64,000 nt of DNA, from assembly GCA_019359435.1 (NCBI GenBank), contig JAHHHI010000061.1, forward strand, positions 1-64,000, read 5' to 3'. Source of the stretch: Kaiparowitsia implicata GSE-PSE-MK54-09C. Its GTDB lineage: Bacteria; Cyanobacteriota; Cyanobacteriia; Elainellales; Elainellaceae. Under the pieces are notes generated by a model, which had not been told where the DNA came from, made no database searches, and saw only the letters and a program-made list of their open reading frames with translations. This document shows, one piece after another, positions 1-8,231 of this stretch. The number at the start of each line of letters is the position of its first letter. Positions within the stretch are counted from its first letter, which is position 1. The position numbers were made by a program, and so were the translations under genes.

Positions 1-1
1 T

Positions 2-64
2 GTCGCCCTGGGCGCGGCCCTGATCGCCCGTCATCTCGAAAGCACTGCGCCCAGAACAACATAA
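2..64 (+). CDS. C-terminal tail of an unknown protein (5' end outside window)
   Basis: An open frame enters from the left edge and ends at TAA 62-64, giving the last 20 residues (VALGAALIARHLESTAPRTT). The following Nudix pseudogene starts only 16 bases later behind a GGGGGAG ribosome binding site, so the two were probably co-transcribed. The run LGAALIA is of the kind seen at the end of ROK-family sugar kinases and repressors, but twenty residues cannot identify a family. Confidence 0.4.
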   Translation, partial: VALGAALIARHLESTAPRTT

Positions 65-80
65 TCGGGGGAGTGCGCCC

Positions 81-368
81 ATGTGCGTCCAGTCCTCTGC
101 CCATCCTGTCGCATCGGTGCTTGGCGTGGTTGTTTTGACAACGACGTGCTTCTTGTTCGGCGGATCAATCCCCCTGATGCTGGAAAATGGGGCTATCCGG
201 GCGGGTGGATTGATCCAGGCGAGACCATGGCGCATGCGGATGTGAAGCTTTTCGAGGAAACAACAGTGCGGATAGAAGCTCGATCTGTTTTCAATGCGCT
301 GGAGGCATTACGATGACGAGTGTGCAATCCGGCCGCAATTCGTGATGGTCGCAGTGCGATACACCTAG
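81..368 (+). pseudogene. Nudix hydrolase pseudogene, two frameshifts and 3' truncation
   Basis: Three consecutive frames together give a Nudix protein. From ATG 81 the first frame reads through ...VASVLGVVV; near 134 the frame moves to FDNDVLLVRRINPPDAGKWG and the Nudix box GGWIDPGETMAHAD...EE; near 308 it moves again to YDDECAIRPQFVMVAVRYT before a stop at 366-368. Removing a T near 308 and restoring a T in the run near 134 would make one frame. The Nudix box itself has decayed, with the usual RE and G positions replaced. The C-terminal third is absent and the remnant ends where the IS110 remnant begins (about 370), so an insertion or deletion there probably ended the gene. A good ribosome binding site (about 67-72) shows it was once expressed. 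Confidence 0.75.
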
Positions 369-377
369 GTTTGGGAA

Positions 378-1254
378 CTACTTGGCCTGGCGGACCAGAG
401 AGGTCGCGCCGATCACCAGGAGCTTCCTCAGATACCGATCACCCATCTTGGTGATGCGACCGAGCCGGTCCTTGCCACCACTCGAGTTCTGCGAGGGTGT
501 AAGTCCCAGCCAGGCGGCGAACTCTCGACCTGAAACGGAACTGTCCCGGGTCGGCAACCGATGCCGCCAGTGCTGTAGCGCCAACAGGACCGATGCCAGG
601 AATGGTCGATAGTCGTCGTGCCACCGCGTTAGTTCTCTGCAGAGCAATGATCGCGCGGTCGATCGCCTGCAGACGGACATGGGTGTCTAGGATCTGAGCA
701 CATCGAAGATTGAGAATCTGCTTGGCTGCAGCGGGTACATCTGGTTCGCATTCGTTGTCCGCGATCTGGCGCGCCAGCCCAAGCGCCCGCTCTAAACCTA
801 CTGAGATGTCGATGCCGAACTCGGCCAAGAGGCCGCGGATCATGTTCACCAGCTGTGTGCGCCGTTTGACCAGAAGATCGCGTACCCGATGCAACGACAG
901 CGCTGCCTGTTGATCGGCCGACTTTATCGCCACGAACCGCATAGTCGGGCGTGTCACGGCTTCACAAATCGCTTCGGCGTCCACAGCATCGTTCTTGCTG
1001 CGCTTCACATAGGGCTTCACGTAGGCCGGCGACATGATACGGACCTCATGACCCAGCTTTGTCAGCTCTCGAGCCCAATGGTGGGATGTGCCGCACGCCT
1101 CAATGCCAATCAGACAGGGCGGTACCCTGGTGAAGAACGGCAGAACCTGCGATCGCCGGAGTGTTTTGCGCACAACAACATCTCCAGCCGCATCAACGGC
1201 ATGAACCTGAAAAACACTCTTGGCCAGATCTAGGCCCACGGTGGTAATCTGCAT
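378..1254 (-). pseudogene. IS110-family transposase, frameshifted and C-terminally truncated (element 1)
   Basis: Reading from ATG 1254 leftwards, the protein starts MQITTVGLDLAKSVF and has the DEDD RuvC-like domain of IS110 recombinases (Asp in GLDLAK, Glu in GIEACG, two Asp in KNDAVDAEAI), then the Tnp20 domain with the helix-hairpin-helix-like STIPGIGPVGATAL. Near 530-540 the frame shifts; the rest (REFAAWLGLTPSQNSSGGK...RITKMGDRYLRKLL) is read in another frame and includes the serine-containing SSGGK motif. A TAG at 378-380 stops it about 45 residues short of the family's usual end. The ribosome binding site AAGGAG lies 9 bases before the ATG. The element is inactive as it stands. It faces away from element 2. 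Confidence 0.85.
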
Positions 1255-1293
1255 GGCGGATGGCTCCTTTGCTTGGGTTGCCTGATAGCAAAC

Positions 1294-1420
1294 CCACTTT
1301 GGCACTGAGATGCCGGGAGCGGGAGCCATCCACCTCATCTGAAATGGGGGTCGGGAGCTGCCCCGCAGCACTGGGGGTGATGGGGTGGACGCCCCCGGCG
1401 GCATCGATGTGCCAAAGTGG
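1294..1420. repeat. Facing left ends of two IS110-type elements, 12-bp inverted repeat
   Basis: CCACTTTGGCAC at 1294-1305 and its exact complement GTGCCAAAGTGG at 1409-1420 lie 40 and 33 bases upstream of the two transposase start codons, in the same orientation relative to each gene. The match extends outwards: both read GGCATC, three variable bases, then the 12-mer. These are homologous left-end sequences of two related elements, abutting head to head with about 100 bp between the repeats. A short left end of this kind fits the IS1111 subgroup, which has subterminal inverted repeats. Confidence 0.7.
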
Positions 1421-1452
1421 AGGTGTTGAACACACCACTTGAGGAGGCGCCC

Positions 1453-2484
1453 ATGTCGGAAGTTACCACAATCGGTCTGGATATCGCGAAGAACGTTTTT
1501 CATGCGCATGGCGCAGATGCCAGCGGCAGGCCGCTGTTCAGTCGCAAGATCAGCCGGACCAAGTTGCTGGAGTTCTTCGCCAAACAGCCCCCTTGCCTGG
1601 TGGCGCTGGAGGCCTGCGGCGGTGCGCATCATTGGGCCCGGGAACTGGCGTTGCTGGGTCATCGGGTCAAGCTGATCCCACCCGCCTAAGTGAAGCCCTT
1701 CGTGAGGCGGAACAAGAACGATGCCGTCGATGCCGAGGCCATCTGCGAAGCAGCGCAGCGACCCAACATGCGATTTGTGGCGATCAAGAGCGAGGAGCAA
1801 CAGGCCTCGGCGCTGGTGTTTAGAACCCGCGATCTGCTGGTGCGGCAGCGGACCCAGTTGATCAACGCGATCCGCGGTCACCTGACCGAGTATGGATGGG
1901 TGGCACCCAAGGGTCCCTCGCACATAGCTGTGCTCGGTGACCTACTCGATGGCGAGATGGGCACGTCGCTTCCGGATGTGGCCACGCCCATGTTCCGCAC
2001 GATGCTCGATCTGCTTGAGGTGCTGAACAGCAAGATCGTCGAACTGGACAAGGAGATCGCTCGGCGCGCCCGAGAGGATGTGATTGCCAGGCGGCTCATG
2101 ACGATACCGGGCGTGGGTCCGATCACCGCTACGGCGATTGCCGCCCTCGCGCCACCAGCCGAGACGTTCACCAAAGGGCGGGACTTTGCGGCCTGGTTGG
2201 GTCTGGCGCCGCGTCAGCTCTCGAGCGGGGGCAAGCAGAAACTGGGATCGATCACCAAGATGGGCGAACGAACGCTGAGGCGTCTGCTCATCATCGGATG
2301 CAGCGCGGTCGTCCTGCAGGCGAGCAAACGTGGTGCGCCTGCAGGCTCTTGGCTTGAGCAGATGATGGCCAGAAAGCCGCGCATGCTGGTCACCGTCGCA
2401 CTGGCCAACAAGACGGCGCGCATCATCTGGGCGCTACTCATCAAGAAAGAGGAATACAAAGCTCCGGTTGCAGCCGCGGCATAG
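1453..2484 (+). pseudogene. IS110-family transposase with in-frame TAA (element 2)
   Basis: From ATG 1453 (GAGGAGG binding site 6 bases upstream) the frame is open for 343 codons except for TAA at 1687-1689. Element 1 reads PAYVKP at this point and element 2 reads PA-stop-VKP, so a tyrosine codon TAC/TAT has mutated to TAA. All catalytic features are otherwise intact: GLDIAKNVF, ALEACGG, KNDAVDAEAI in the RuvC-like part, TIPGVGPITATAI, and LSSGGKQKLG with the presumed catalytic serine in Tnp20, followed by a full C-terminus ending KKEEYKAPVAAAA. Length matches IS1111-type enzymes. Translation could restart at GTG 1690 to give the C-terminal 264 residues, but this would lack two RuvC acidic residues. 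One reversion would restore it. Confidence 0.9.
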
Positions 2485-2720
2485 GCCAAGGCGGACCAGA
2501 GGTCGTCGGAGACGCAGTCGGTCGAAGGAAGGTTGGCACAACAGTCGGTGAGACGGGATCGGAAAACCAGGGCTTCCCACTGTGCCTTGAGCACGCTGTG
2601 GGTGATATGGATCCGGTCCGCGAACTCCCATACGGGCCCGCAGCCTCTGGTGCTGCATCAGAGGCCGGACAGATGGCAGCATCCGACTACGGGCCAACCT
2701 TCAAAAACCGCTTGCGTCTT
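2485..2720 (+). mobile_element. Non-coding right end of IS110-type element 2, possible bridge-RNA region
   Basis: About 240 bases without a credible gene follow the transposase. They contain a near-perfect hairpin at 2643-2665 (GCCTCTGGTG, loop CTG, CATCAGAGGC, one G-U pair). IS1111-type members of the IS110 family carry their guide (bridge) RNA in the non-coding end downstream of the recombinase, so this is where one would be expected. The outer end of the element was not located. The RNA assignment is inference from position and one stem. Confidence 0.35.
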
Positions 2721-2783
2721 ACGGGGCGTCCACAGATGGGTAGGGGGCCACGGCGAAGGCCGTGACCCACACGCACGTGCAGT

Positions 2784-3293
2784 CTACTCGCCTGCCTTCT
2801 TGTCCTGGCCGGGCGCAGAGTCTTTACCCTGGCCTTGGCCATTTTCGGAGCCACCGTCACCCTGGCCTTGGCCACTTTCGGAGCCACCGTCGTCCGCCTT
2901 CTTGACCTGGCCGGGCGCGAAGTCCTTGGCGTCGCCGTCTTGTTGACCAGGCGCTGCTTCGTTGGCCGGCCCTTCCTGCTGGCCTGGCGCAAACTCCCTT
3001 GCGCTGTTGTCATTGCTGTCGTCCATCTCGTTGATAGCGGCAACCAGATCGTCGGTGGACACGGATGCCACGCAGGTGTCCGCAATGGTGTCCACTTCGA
3101 CCCCGCACACCTCTGCGGCCAACGCGGCCGGCAAGTCGATCGAGGACGGTAGGTCATCGACATCGATGCCAAGTTCCGCAGAAAGTTCTTCTGATATGCT
3201 GGACAGGTCGACGGCAACGGTTTCCGCCTGGGCAAATACGGCAGTCGAAATCGTCAAGGCAGCTGCCAAGGCGACCAGAGGGAGCTTACGCAT
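2784..3293 (-). CDS. Secreted low-complexity protein with APGQ repeats
   Basis: The protein (169 residues from ATG 3293) starts with a clear signal peptide, MRKLPLVALAAALTISTAVFA-QA. An acidic domain of about 90 residues follows, with two cysteines (VCGVEV and DTCVASV) that could form one disulfide. The C-terminal half is low complexity with four APGQ units and two SGQGQG-type units rich in Gly, Gln, Asp and Lys. No enzyme family is recognised. A GC-rich inverted repeat at 2750-2765 follows the stop. Two other small secreted proteins in the window (58159, 59735) have similar composition. Confidence 0.7.
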   Translation of the reverse strand: MRKLPLVALAAALTISTAVFAQAETVAVDLSSISEELSAELGIDVDDLPSSIDLPAALAAEVCGVEVDTIADTCVASVSTDDLVAAINEMDDSNDNSAREFAPGQQEGPANEAAPGQQDGDAKDFAPGQVKKADDGGSESGQGQGDGGSENGQGQGKDSAPGQDKKAGE

Positions 3294-3848
3294 GGTTGTT
3301 CTCCGTTTCAGAGCCGGTTCGCGGGGATGAACCGGTCGAGGCGTCACGCTACCAAACTCCCCATGAAACCTGCCTTATGCCGGATGTCAGCGATGCGTAA
3401 GGACAGATCCGACATCTTCAAACGGCTCCTCTGATCCCGGTCGACAGACCGCCCCCGCCTTCATTGGACGAGGCCCCAACCAGCCTTCCAGGCTTGCGCA
3501 CGATCCCCCAGGGGGGATAGTGATGCCGCATGACCGATGTAGAATTGCACCCGCACCGCCACATCAGCCATCCCCAGATCGTCTAGCGTCTCAAGCGGGC
3601 TGATGGACACCTCAATCCGTTATAGACATGATCGAAGGCGGGCGGCCCTGCCTCGACATTGCCCAGACCCTGCACGCTGGTTTGGCAGCAAGGCCGGTTT
3701 GCGGGCGTGCAATTACTCGCTCCCGAGGAAGCGGCTTTTCCATAAACGAAACGGGCCGAATAAACCGCACATGAAATAATGCTGGAGTGGCTGTTAGCCA
3801 TTTGTCAGGTAGAGGGTGTTAGAAGCACTCAAACACAAGGGTTGTTTG
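3294..3848. other. Gene-free stretch
   Basis: About 555 bases between the start of the secreted protein and the next small gene. Short frames on both strands lack ribosome binding sites and have arginine- and serine-rich, shadow-like composition. The promoter of the gene starting at 3293 must lie at its left end. Nothing else is recognised. Confidence 0.5.
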
Positions 3849-4043
3849 ATGGTCATCGTCAGTCTCACCAGTGCTGTAGGCCAAGGCCGTCCGGCAATTT
3901 ATATCAACGCCGCTCAGATCATATCGTTTGCGGACCAGTCCTCCGGCGGCTGCCAGATTAAGTTTTCCAACGGCAATGTCGTCGTCGTGGTCGAGAACGC
4001 CAATACTGTTTCGCAGTTGATAGCCGAGGCATCGCGAAGCTGA
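3849..4043 (+). CDS. Small FlbD-like protein
   Basis: From ATG 3849 (AAGGG about 8-11 bases upstream) a 64-residue protein begins MVIVSLTSAVGQGRPAIYIN. The pattern of an N-terminal strand, a YIN...I motif, then KFSNGNVVVVVENANTVSQLI resembles the FlbD/swarming-motility small protein family, which reads roughly LNG..F.LNP..I..I......I.L.NG....V.E....V. That resemblance is weak and only at the level of layout. A longer in-frame start exists at 3816. No flagellar genes are nearby, so a function cannot be assigned. Confidence 0.5.
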   Translation: MVIVSLTSAVGQGRPAIYINAAQIISFADQSSGGCQIKFSNGNVVVVVENANTVSQLIAEASRS

Positions 4044-4493
4044 CGTGCCAGGAGACTGCATCGATGCGGCCCAGTCCATCGCATTATCGACTGGTCTGGA
4101 CCGTCGTTGCGGTTTCGATCAGTGCGCCTTACTATCGGAGGCTGAAAAAACTGATCGATCGGTGAAGGTGGTCGCCATTCGGGTCCGGCGCATTCCCTGC
4201 AGGCCATTCCTACCTATAGGCTCAATGCGTGAGCGGCATCACGGCGGCGGCTTTCGGGATTTCGCCGTGTCGTGTTGAAGGTCCGAAATGGGGTCGGTTG
4301 CCGCCGTCGGTAACGCGTCCTATCCCAGCCGTTAAGACTGCCTCTCCAATTTCTTCAAAGCATGGGGTGATCGGGCTGCTCAGCACGAGGCGGATTACAG
4401 CCTGTCCAGGGCCATGCGATGCAATGGCTGTGATAGTCGCAATAGAGCGTAAAAACCGGCATGAAGGGCAATGTCCATAAGTTGCTCCGTGAG
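4044..4493. other. Gene-free stretch
   Basis: About 450 bases without a gene that can be defended. A 33-codon frame from ATG 4064 (MRPSPSHYRLVWTVVAVSIS..., one hydrophobic segment) and longer frames on both strands between 4222 and 4515 were considered, but none has a good start context or a recognisable family. Confidence 0.4.
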
Positions 4494-4754
4494 CTAGACG
4501 CGCAACATGCCCCAAGCCTCGTCCCAGGCCGCGCCATCCATTTGGATGAGAAACTGAAGGCCATTCTGCGAGGCAATCTCTTTGCCTCTTTCGAGGGCTT
4601 GAGGGACGCTCATGGGTTCCGAAATTGTATCAGTGCCCTCGGTGTCCGGCCCGCCGTTGTGCAGTTCCGCTTCAGGTTCCTGCGCGCCATTAAATATACG
4701 GGCCTTGATGTAGGATTCAGTTTCGTCCCCTTGAACGCGATCATAGATCTGCAT
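4494..4754 (-). CDS. Hypothetical protein, 86 residues
   Basis: The start at ATG 4754 (MQIYDRVQGDETESYIKARI) is preceded by GGGAGAGAAACC, a good ribosome binding site, and is preferred over the in-frame codon at 4784. The protein is soluble and acidic, without signal peptide or membrane segment, and ends with FLIQMDGAAWDEAWGMLRV. No family is recognised. It is followed by about 450 bases without genes and preceded by the isochorismatase gene on the same strand, 138 bases away, so it probably has its own promoter. Confidence 0.6.
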   Translation of the reverse strand: MQIYDRVQGDETESYIKARIFNGAQEPEAELHNGGPDTEGTDTISEPMSVPQALERGKEIASQNGLQFLIQMDGAAWDEAWGMLRV

Positions 4755-4892
4755 GGTTTCTCTCCCTTGGGTTGCCACGCGCAAGGCAACAACGCGCGGT
4801 TCGAAAATTAGTCGCCTACGGCAGCTTTTGGCAGATGATGGAGGTCCGCCGAACGGGGTCGGAGGCGTGGTATCCGATCAAGTCATGGGCGG

Positions 4893-5504
4893 CTAGGGCT
4901 TCCAATCCTCAAGTAGTTCCTGGGTGGTGCACGTTTCTAATTGGAGTGCGAAGCGACTCTGGAAGATCCGGAGCATCGCATCATGCGTCTCGTCCGCAGA
5001 GCCGAAGACCGCGTCGGTGGGGACCACGACACGTAGGCCGTGATCGATGGCGCCCATAACCGTCGCTGCTACGCAGACGTCCGTTTCGCCTCCAGTGACC
5101 ACAATAGTGTCGGTATTGGCTGCCCGGAGGCTCCTGATGAGGTCCGGCTGGAACCAGGGGGAATAGACTGTCTTGTCCACGATGGTGGCCGGCGGGATGT
5201 AACGTGCAAGAATAGGGACCAAGTCCAACAGCTCGGGAGCCATTTGTGATCGCGTCATCCCTGCCCATTTTTGGTAATAGTTTTTCCAGGCTCCAACCGC
5301 GTCGTCCTCCGAATAAGGTGGCAAGAAGCGCGTGAAAATCGTCCGCGCAGGACGAATGTCGACCAGTGCCTCAACGGCCGGAAGCACGCCAATTAGCCAG
5401 GGAGCGTGCCACGGCGTGGGCTCGGCGAACATGCGCTGCATATCGATACACACATGGACGGTTCTGTCTGTCGTCAGTTCACCCATCATCCTACTCGCAG
5501 ACAC
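4893..5504 (-). CDS. Isochorismatase-family cysteine hydrolase
   Basis: The 203-residue protein has the catalytic triad of the family: Asp21 in HVCIDMQ, Lys111 in IVDKTVYSPW and Cys144 in GGETDVCVAATV. Members hydrolyse isochorismate, nicotinamide or other amides and ureas in the cytosol; the sequence does not decide the substrate. GTG 5504 immediately follows the treZ stop codon, so translation is probably coupled; ATG 5489 or 5486 are alternative starts just before the conserved core. As the last gene of the DUF6766-treZ unit it may serve a stress or osmolyte function, but that is inference from position only. Confidence 0.85.
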   Translation of the reverse strand: MSASRMMGELTTDRTVHVCIDMQRMFAEPTPWHAPWLIGVLPAVEALVDIRPARTIFTRFLPPYSEDDAVGAWKNYYQKWAGMTRSQMAPELLDLVPILARYIPPATIVDKTVYSPWFQPDLIRSLRAANTDTIVVTGGETDVCVAATVMGAIDHGLRVVVPTDAVFGSADETHDAMLRIFQSRFALQLETCTTQELLEDWKP

Positions 5505-7364
5505 TCATACGGTTATCGTCCAGAGAACGGTCCACGGTCCCAGGCGCCCCTCCTCCGCAAATCCCTGAAGATAAATTGTGCGACCGATCAGGGGCGGCAG
5601 CTCTGTCTGTGCGTCGTTATCCAGATTGGCATAGAGGCGAAGCACGGACCCGTCGCCCATTTTCCAGCTCACCAGAACGGCTTTAGGCCCCAATACCTCG
5701 TAATGGGACGCGAAACCCTCCTGACCGAACAGCCTGGGTATGATTTCCATCTTCCGGACATCGAGCAGCGACCGATAGTGCCCGAGCCAGCGGGCATGTG
5801 GTTCTTGTTTGAGATGCTCCCAGTCCAATTTCGCCGACCTGAACGTCTTGACGCTGGTGGGATCGACCGCTTCTTCCACGCTGGGCTTGGTGGGGTCCTC
5901 GTGCTCGGGAGTGCTTTTCAGCTCCTCCTGACGCCCCTTGCGCACAACTTCGCGTAGTTCCGCCGGAACATGGGAGAAGAACGGGAAAGGTTTTCGGCTG
6001 GACCACTCCTCGCCCATGAATAGCATCGGTATCTGCGGCGACAGCAAATAAACGGCTGTCAGGGCTTTCACTGCGTCCTCGTTGGCCAGATTGGCGATGC
6101 GATCGCCCTTGACCCGATTTCCGATCTGGTCGTGATCCTGCATGTAAACGACGAATGATGTCGCCGGCAGGCCCACGCTGGGCTCGCCCCGCTTCATCCC
6201 TTCATGCGGCTTGACCTCACCCTGGTAGGCAAAGCCTTCCGCAAGGGCCCGGGCAAGCTTATCAGAACGCTCTTCCAGGTTGTCGAAGTCCGCATAATAG
6301 CCGGTGTTCTCGCCGGTCGCGGCAGCGTGAAGCAGATGGTGGACGTCGTCGTTCCACTGCGCCGTATAGTGGACGGGTTCTGCCCCGCTGTTCCGTCGAA
6401 GCCAGATTTCCTGGTTTTCCGAGTTTTCCACGATGAGGTGGGTGTGCCGGTGTGGCCTCGCGGCGCGAATGCGCGCCGCCAGAACTTCCAGGATATGCGT
6501 GGTGCTGTCGTCGGCAATGGCGTGTACTGCATCGAAGCGAAGACCATCAAAGTTGAACTCGGTAACCCAGTAGAGGGCACTTTCGATGACGTATTCCCGA
6601 ACTACAGCACCCCCAGGGCCGTCGAAGTTGATCGCCTCGCCCCAGGGACTCTTGTGCTTCTTGGTGAAGATCGGTGCGATTGCTGGGAGGTAATTCCCGT
6701 GCGGGCCGAAGTGGTTATAGACCACATCGAGGAAGACCATCAGCGACCGGCGATGGGCCGCGTCGATGAATGCCTTGAGGTCTTCGGGTCGGCCATAGCT
6801 GGAGTCAGGAGCGAACCACATGGCGCCGTCATAGCCCCAGTTGAACTTCCCGTAAAAGTCGGCCAGCGGCATGATCTGGATCGCCGTGATGCCGAGCGCA
6901 ACTAGATGGTCGAGCTTCGCCATGGCTGCCCGGAACGTCCCCTCTTCCGTGAACGTGCCGATGTGGAGTTCATAGATGATTGCCTCTTCCCAGGGGCGCC
7001 CCCGCCAATCCACATCGCTCCATGCGAAATCCATGGGCTCGATGACCTCGCTGAAGCCATGCACATCGTCCGGCTGGTGGCGCGACGAAGGGTCCGGTAT
7101 CTCCGAACCGTCCGGGAGCACGTACTTGTAAAGAGCGCCCGCCTTCACGCCATCGACGTCTAGCCGATGCCAACCTTCTCCTACGGCCTCAAGCTCCAGC
7201 AGGGTCCTACGTCCTTTGAGCTTCAGCCGAACGCTCTTGCATTTGGGCGCCCAGATTTTGAAGCGAGTCCCGCCGTTCCGCGGTTCGGCGCCAAAACGCA
7301 TCTTGTGACTGCGGGCAATGGTATTGGGCGATGGACGCAGCATGTCATAACACCTGGGGATCAA
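5505..7364 (-). CDS. treZ: Malto-oligosyltrehalose trehalohydrolase
   Basis: TreZ releases trehalose from maltooligosyl-trehalose made by TreY from glycogen-type glucans. The N-terminal carbohydrate-binding part (FGAEPRNGGTRFKIWAPK) is followed by the GH13 barrel with region I DVVYNHFG (213-220), nucleophile Asp278 in GLRFDAVHAI, acid Glu313 in LIVENSEN and Asp412 (or 410) in QDHDQIGNR; the C-terminal beta domain is present. Length (619) is normal. ATG 7364 overlaps the stop of the upstream DUF6766 gene (ATGA), favouring coupling, but ATG 7343 or 7301 (MRFGAEPR, the usual family start) are possible. TreY and other trehalose genes are not in the window, which is unusual because TreZ normally neighbours treY. 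Confidence 0.9.
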   Translation of the reverse strand: MIPRCYDMLRPSPNTIARSHKMRFGAEPRNGGTRFKIWAPKCKSVRLKLKGRRTLLELEAVGEGWHRLDVDGVKAGALYKYVLPDGSEIPDPSSRHQPDDVHGFSEVIEPMDFAWSDVDWRGRPWEEAIIYELHIGTFTEEGTFRAAMAKLDHLVALGITAIQIMPLADFYGKFNWGYDGAMWFAPDSSYGRPEDLKAFIDAAHRRSLMVFLDVVYNHFGPHGNYLPAIAPIFTKKHKSPWGEAINFDGPGGAVVREYVIESALYWVTEFNFDGLRFDAVHAIADDSTTHILEVLAARIRAARPHRHTHLIVENSENQEIWLRRNSGAEPVHYTAQWNDDVHHLLHAAATGENTGYYADFDNLEERSDKLARALAEGFAYQGEVKPHEGMKRGEPSVGLPATSFVVYMQDHDQIGNRVKGDRIANLANEDAVKALTAVYLLSPQIPMLFMGEEWSSRKPFPFFSHVPAELREVVRKGRQEELKSTPEHEDPTKPSVEEAVDPTSVKTFRSAKLDWEHLKQEPHARWLGHYRSLLDVRKMEIIPRLFGQEGFASHYEVLGPKAVLVSWKMGDGSVLRLYANLDNDAQTELPPLIGRTIYLQGFAEEGRLGPWTVLWTITV

Positions 7365-8032
7365 TGGCCAGTCTTGGAGTGGGGGTCGGCTACCGCTTTG
7401 GATTCCGGGGATCCGCGGTGCCTCAAAATGATCGAAAGCACCACCAGGACTGCAGTGGACAGGAATTCGGATTGCCAGTTCTGGAAGGATTCGAACCAGA
7501 GCTGGGGATCGAGGAGATACTCGAGGGGCGCTTGTGCCGCTCGGCCGTGCATGACGGCATCTTCCCCCGCGGCGGCCGCGCTCTGCAGCCAGTGCAGCAC
7601 AAAAGATGCGACGAATAGGAGCAAAAGAACAATGCCAAGCGAATACGAATAGAGCAGTGACCAGAGGCCTCCGGCCTTAACCGGCCACGGCGCTTGCTTA
7701 TTGCGGCGCTTGCCGTTTGGATCTTCGTCCTCGGGATTAGCTTTGTCAGGGTCCTTGGATTCTGAAGACCCGCGTTGGAACAGCATCGCCGTCATGATGA
7801 CGTAGGCCGACATCTGAAGGAATTCGCTCTCCCAGTTTTCGAAGAGTGCGGATTGGAAGCTGGCGCTGAAAAAGTAGTCCACCAATCCGATTGGTGGCTG
7901 GGTGTGTTCGAGCAGCATGGAATTCTCTTCCAGCCACCCCGACCAGAGCATGCCCATGAGACACAGGAAAAAGGCGGCCATCAGCGCGATGGTAAGGCCA
8001 TTGTCGCGAAAAAAGCGCGTTGTCTTTTCCAT
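7361..8032 (-). CDS. DUF6766 membrane protein
   Basis: The 223-residue protein from ATG 8032 (MEKTTRFFRDNGLTIALMAAF) has four predicted membrane segments in two similar halves. Each half carries a motif of the type SFQSALFENWESEFLQM or WFESFQNWQSEFLST, followed by a helix and a charged RGS-SESK loop. This is the layout of the DUF6766 family, known from many soil bacteria and of unknown function. A charged linker (about 100-120) joins the halves. The gene overlaps treZ by four bases and heads that operon. The internal repeat suggests an ancestral duplication. Confidence 0.8.
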   Translation of the reverse strand: MEKTTRFFRDNGLTIALMAAFFLCLMGMLWSGWLEENSMLLEHTQPPIGLVDYFFSASFQSALFENWESEFLQMSAYVIMTAMLFQRGSSESKDPDKANPEDEDPNGKRRNKQAPWPVKAGGLWSLLYSYSLGIVLLLLFVASFVLHWLQSAAAAGEDAVMHGRAAQAPLEYLLDPQLWFESFQNWQSEFLSTAVLVVLSIILRHRGSPESKAVADPHSKTGH

Positions 8033-8231
8033 AGATGCATCCACGTGGACCACCGGCCACCGACAGGCTGATCAATGGCCGGCGATCAAAACCGTTCCGC
8101 AGGGGCCCTATGGCAGGTCCAAATGCGGACTCGGTTTGGATCGTCGAGCGGATGCGCCGTTGATTGGCGGCGAACTATCGGCCTCGCATAAGTGTCAAGG
8201 CAATTTAACCGCCCGCATTGAGCCGGCGAGG

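Noticed and set aside
439-1923. 494-codon minus-strand frame
   Set aside because: Its first half is the antisense of element 2; only the part from 1254 downwards is a transposase, and that is annotated separately.
8030-8110. EcfG-type stress promoter before the DUF6766 gene
   Set aside because: A GGAAC element is present on the minus strand, but the -10 part reads CATT instead of CGTT at the right distance; too weak to call.
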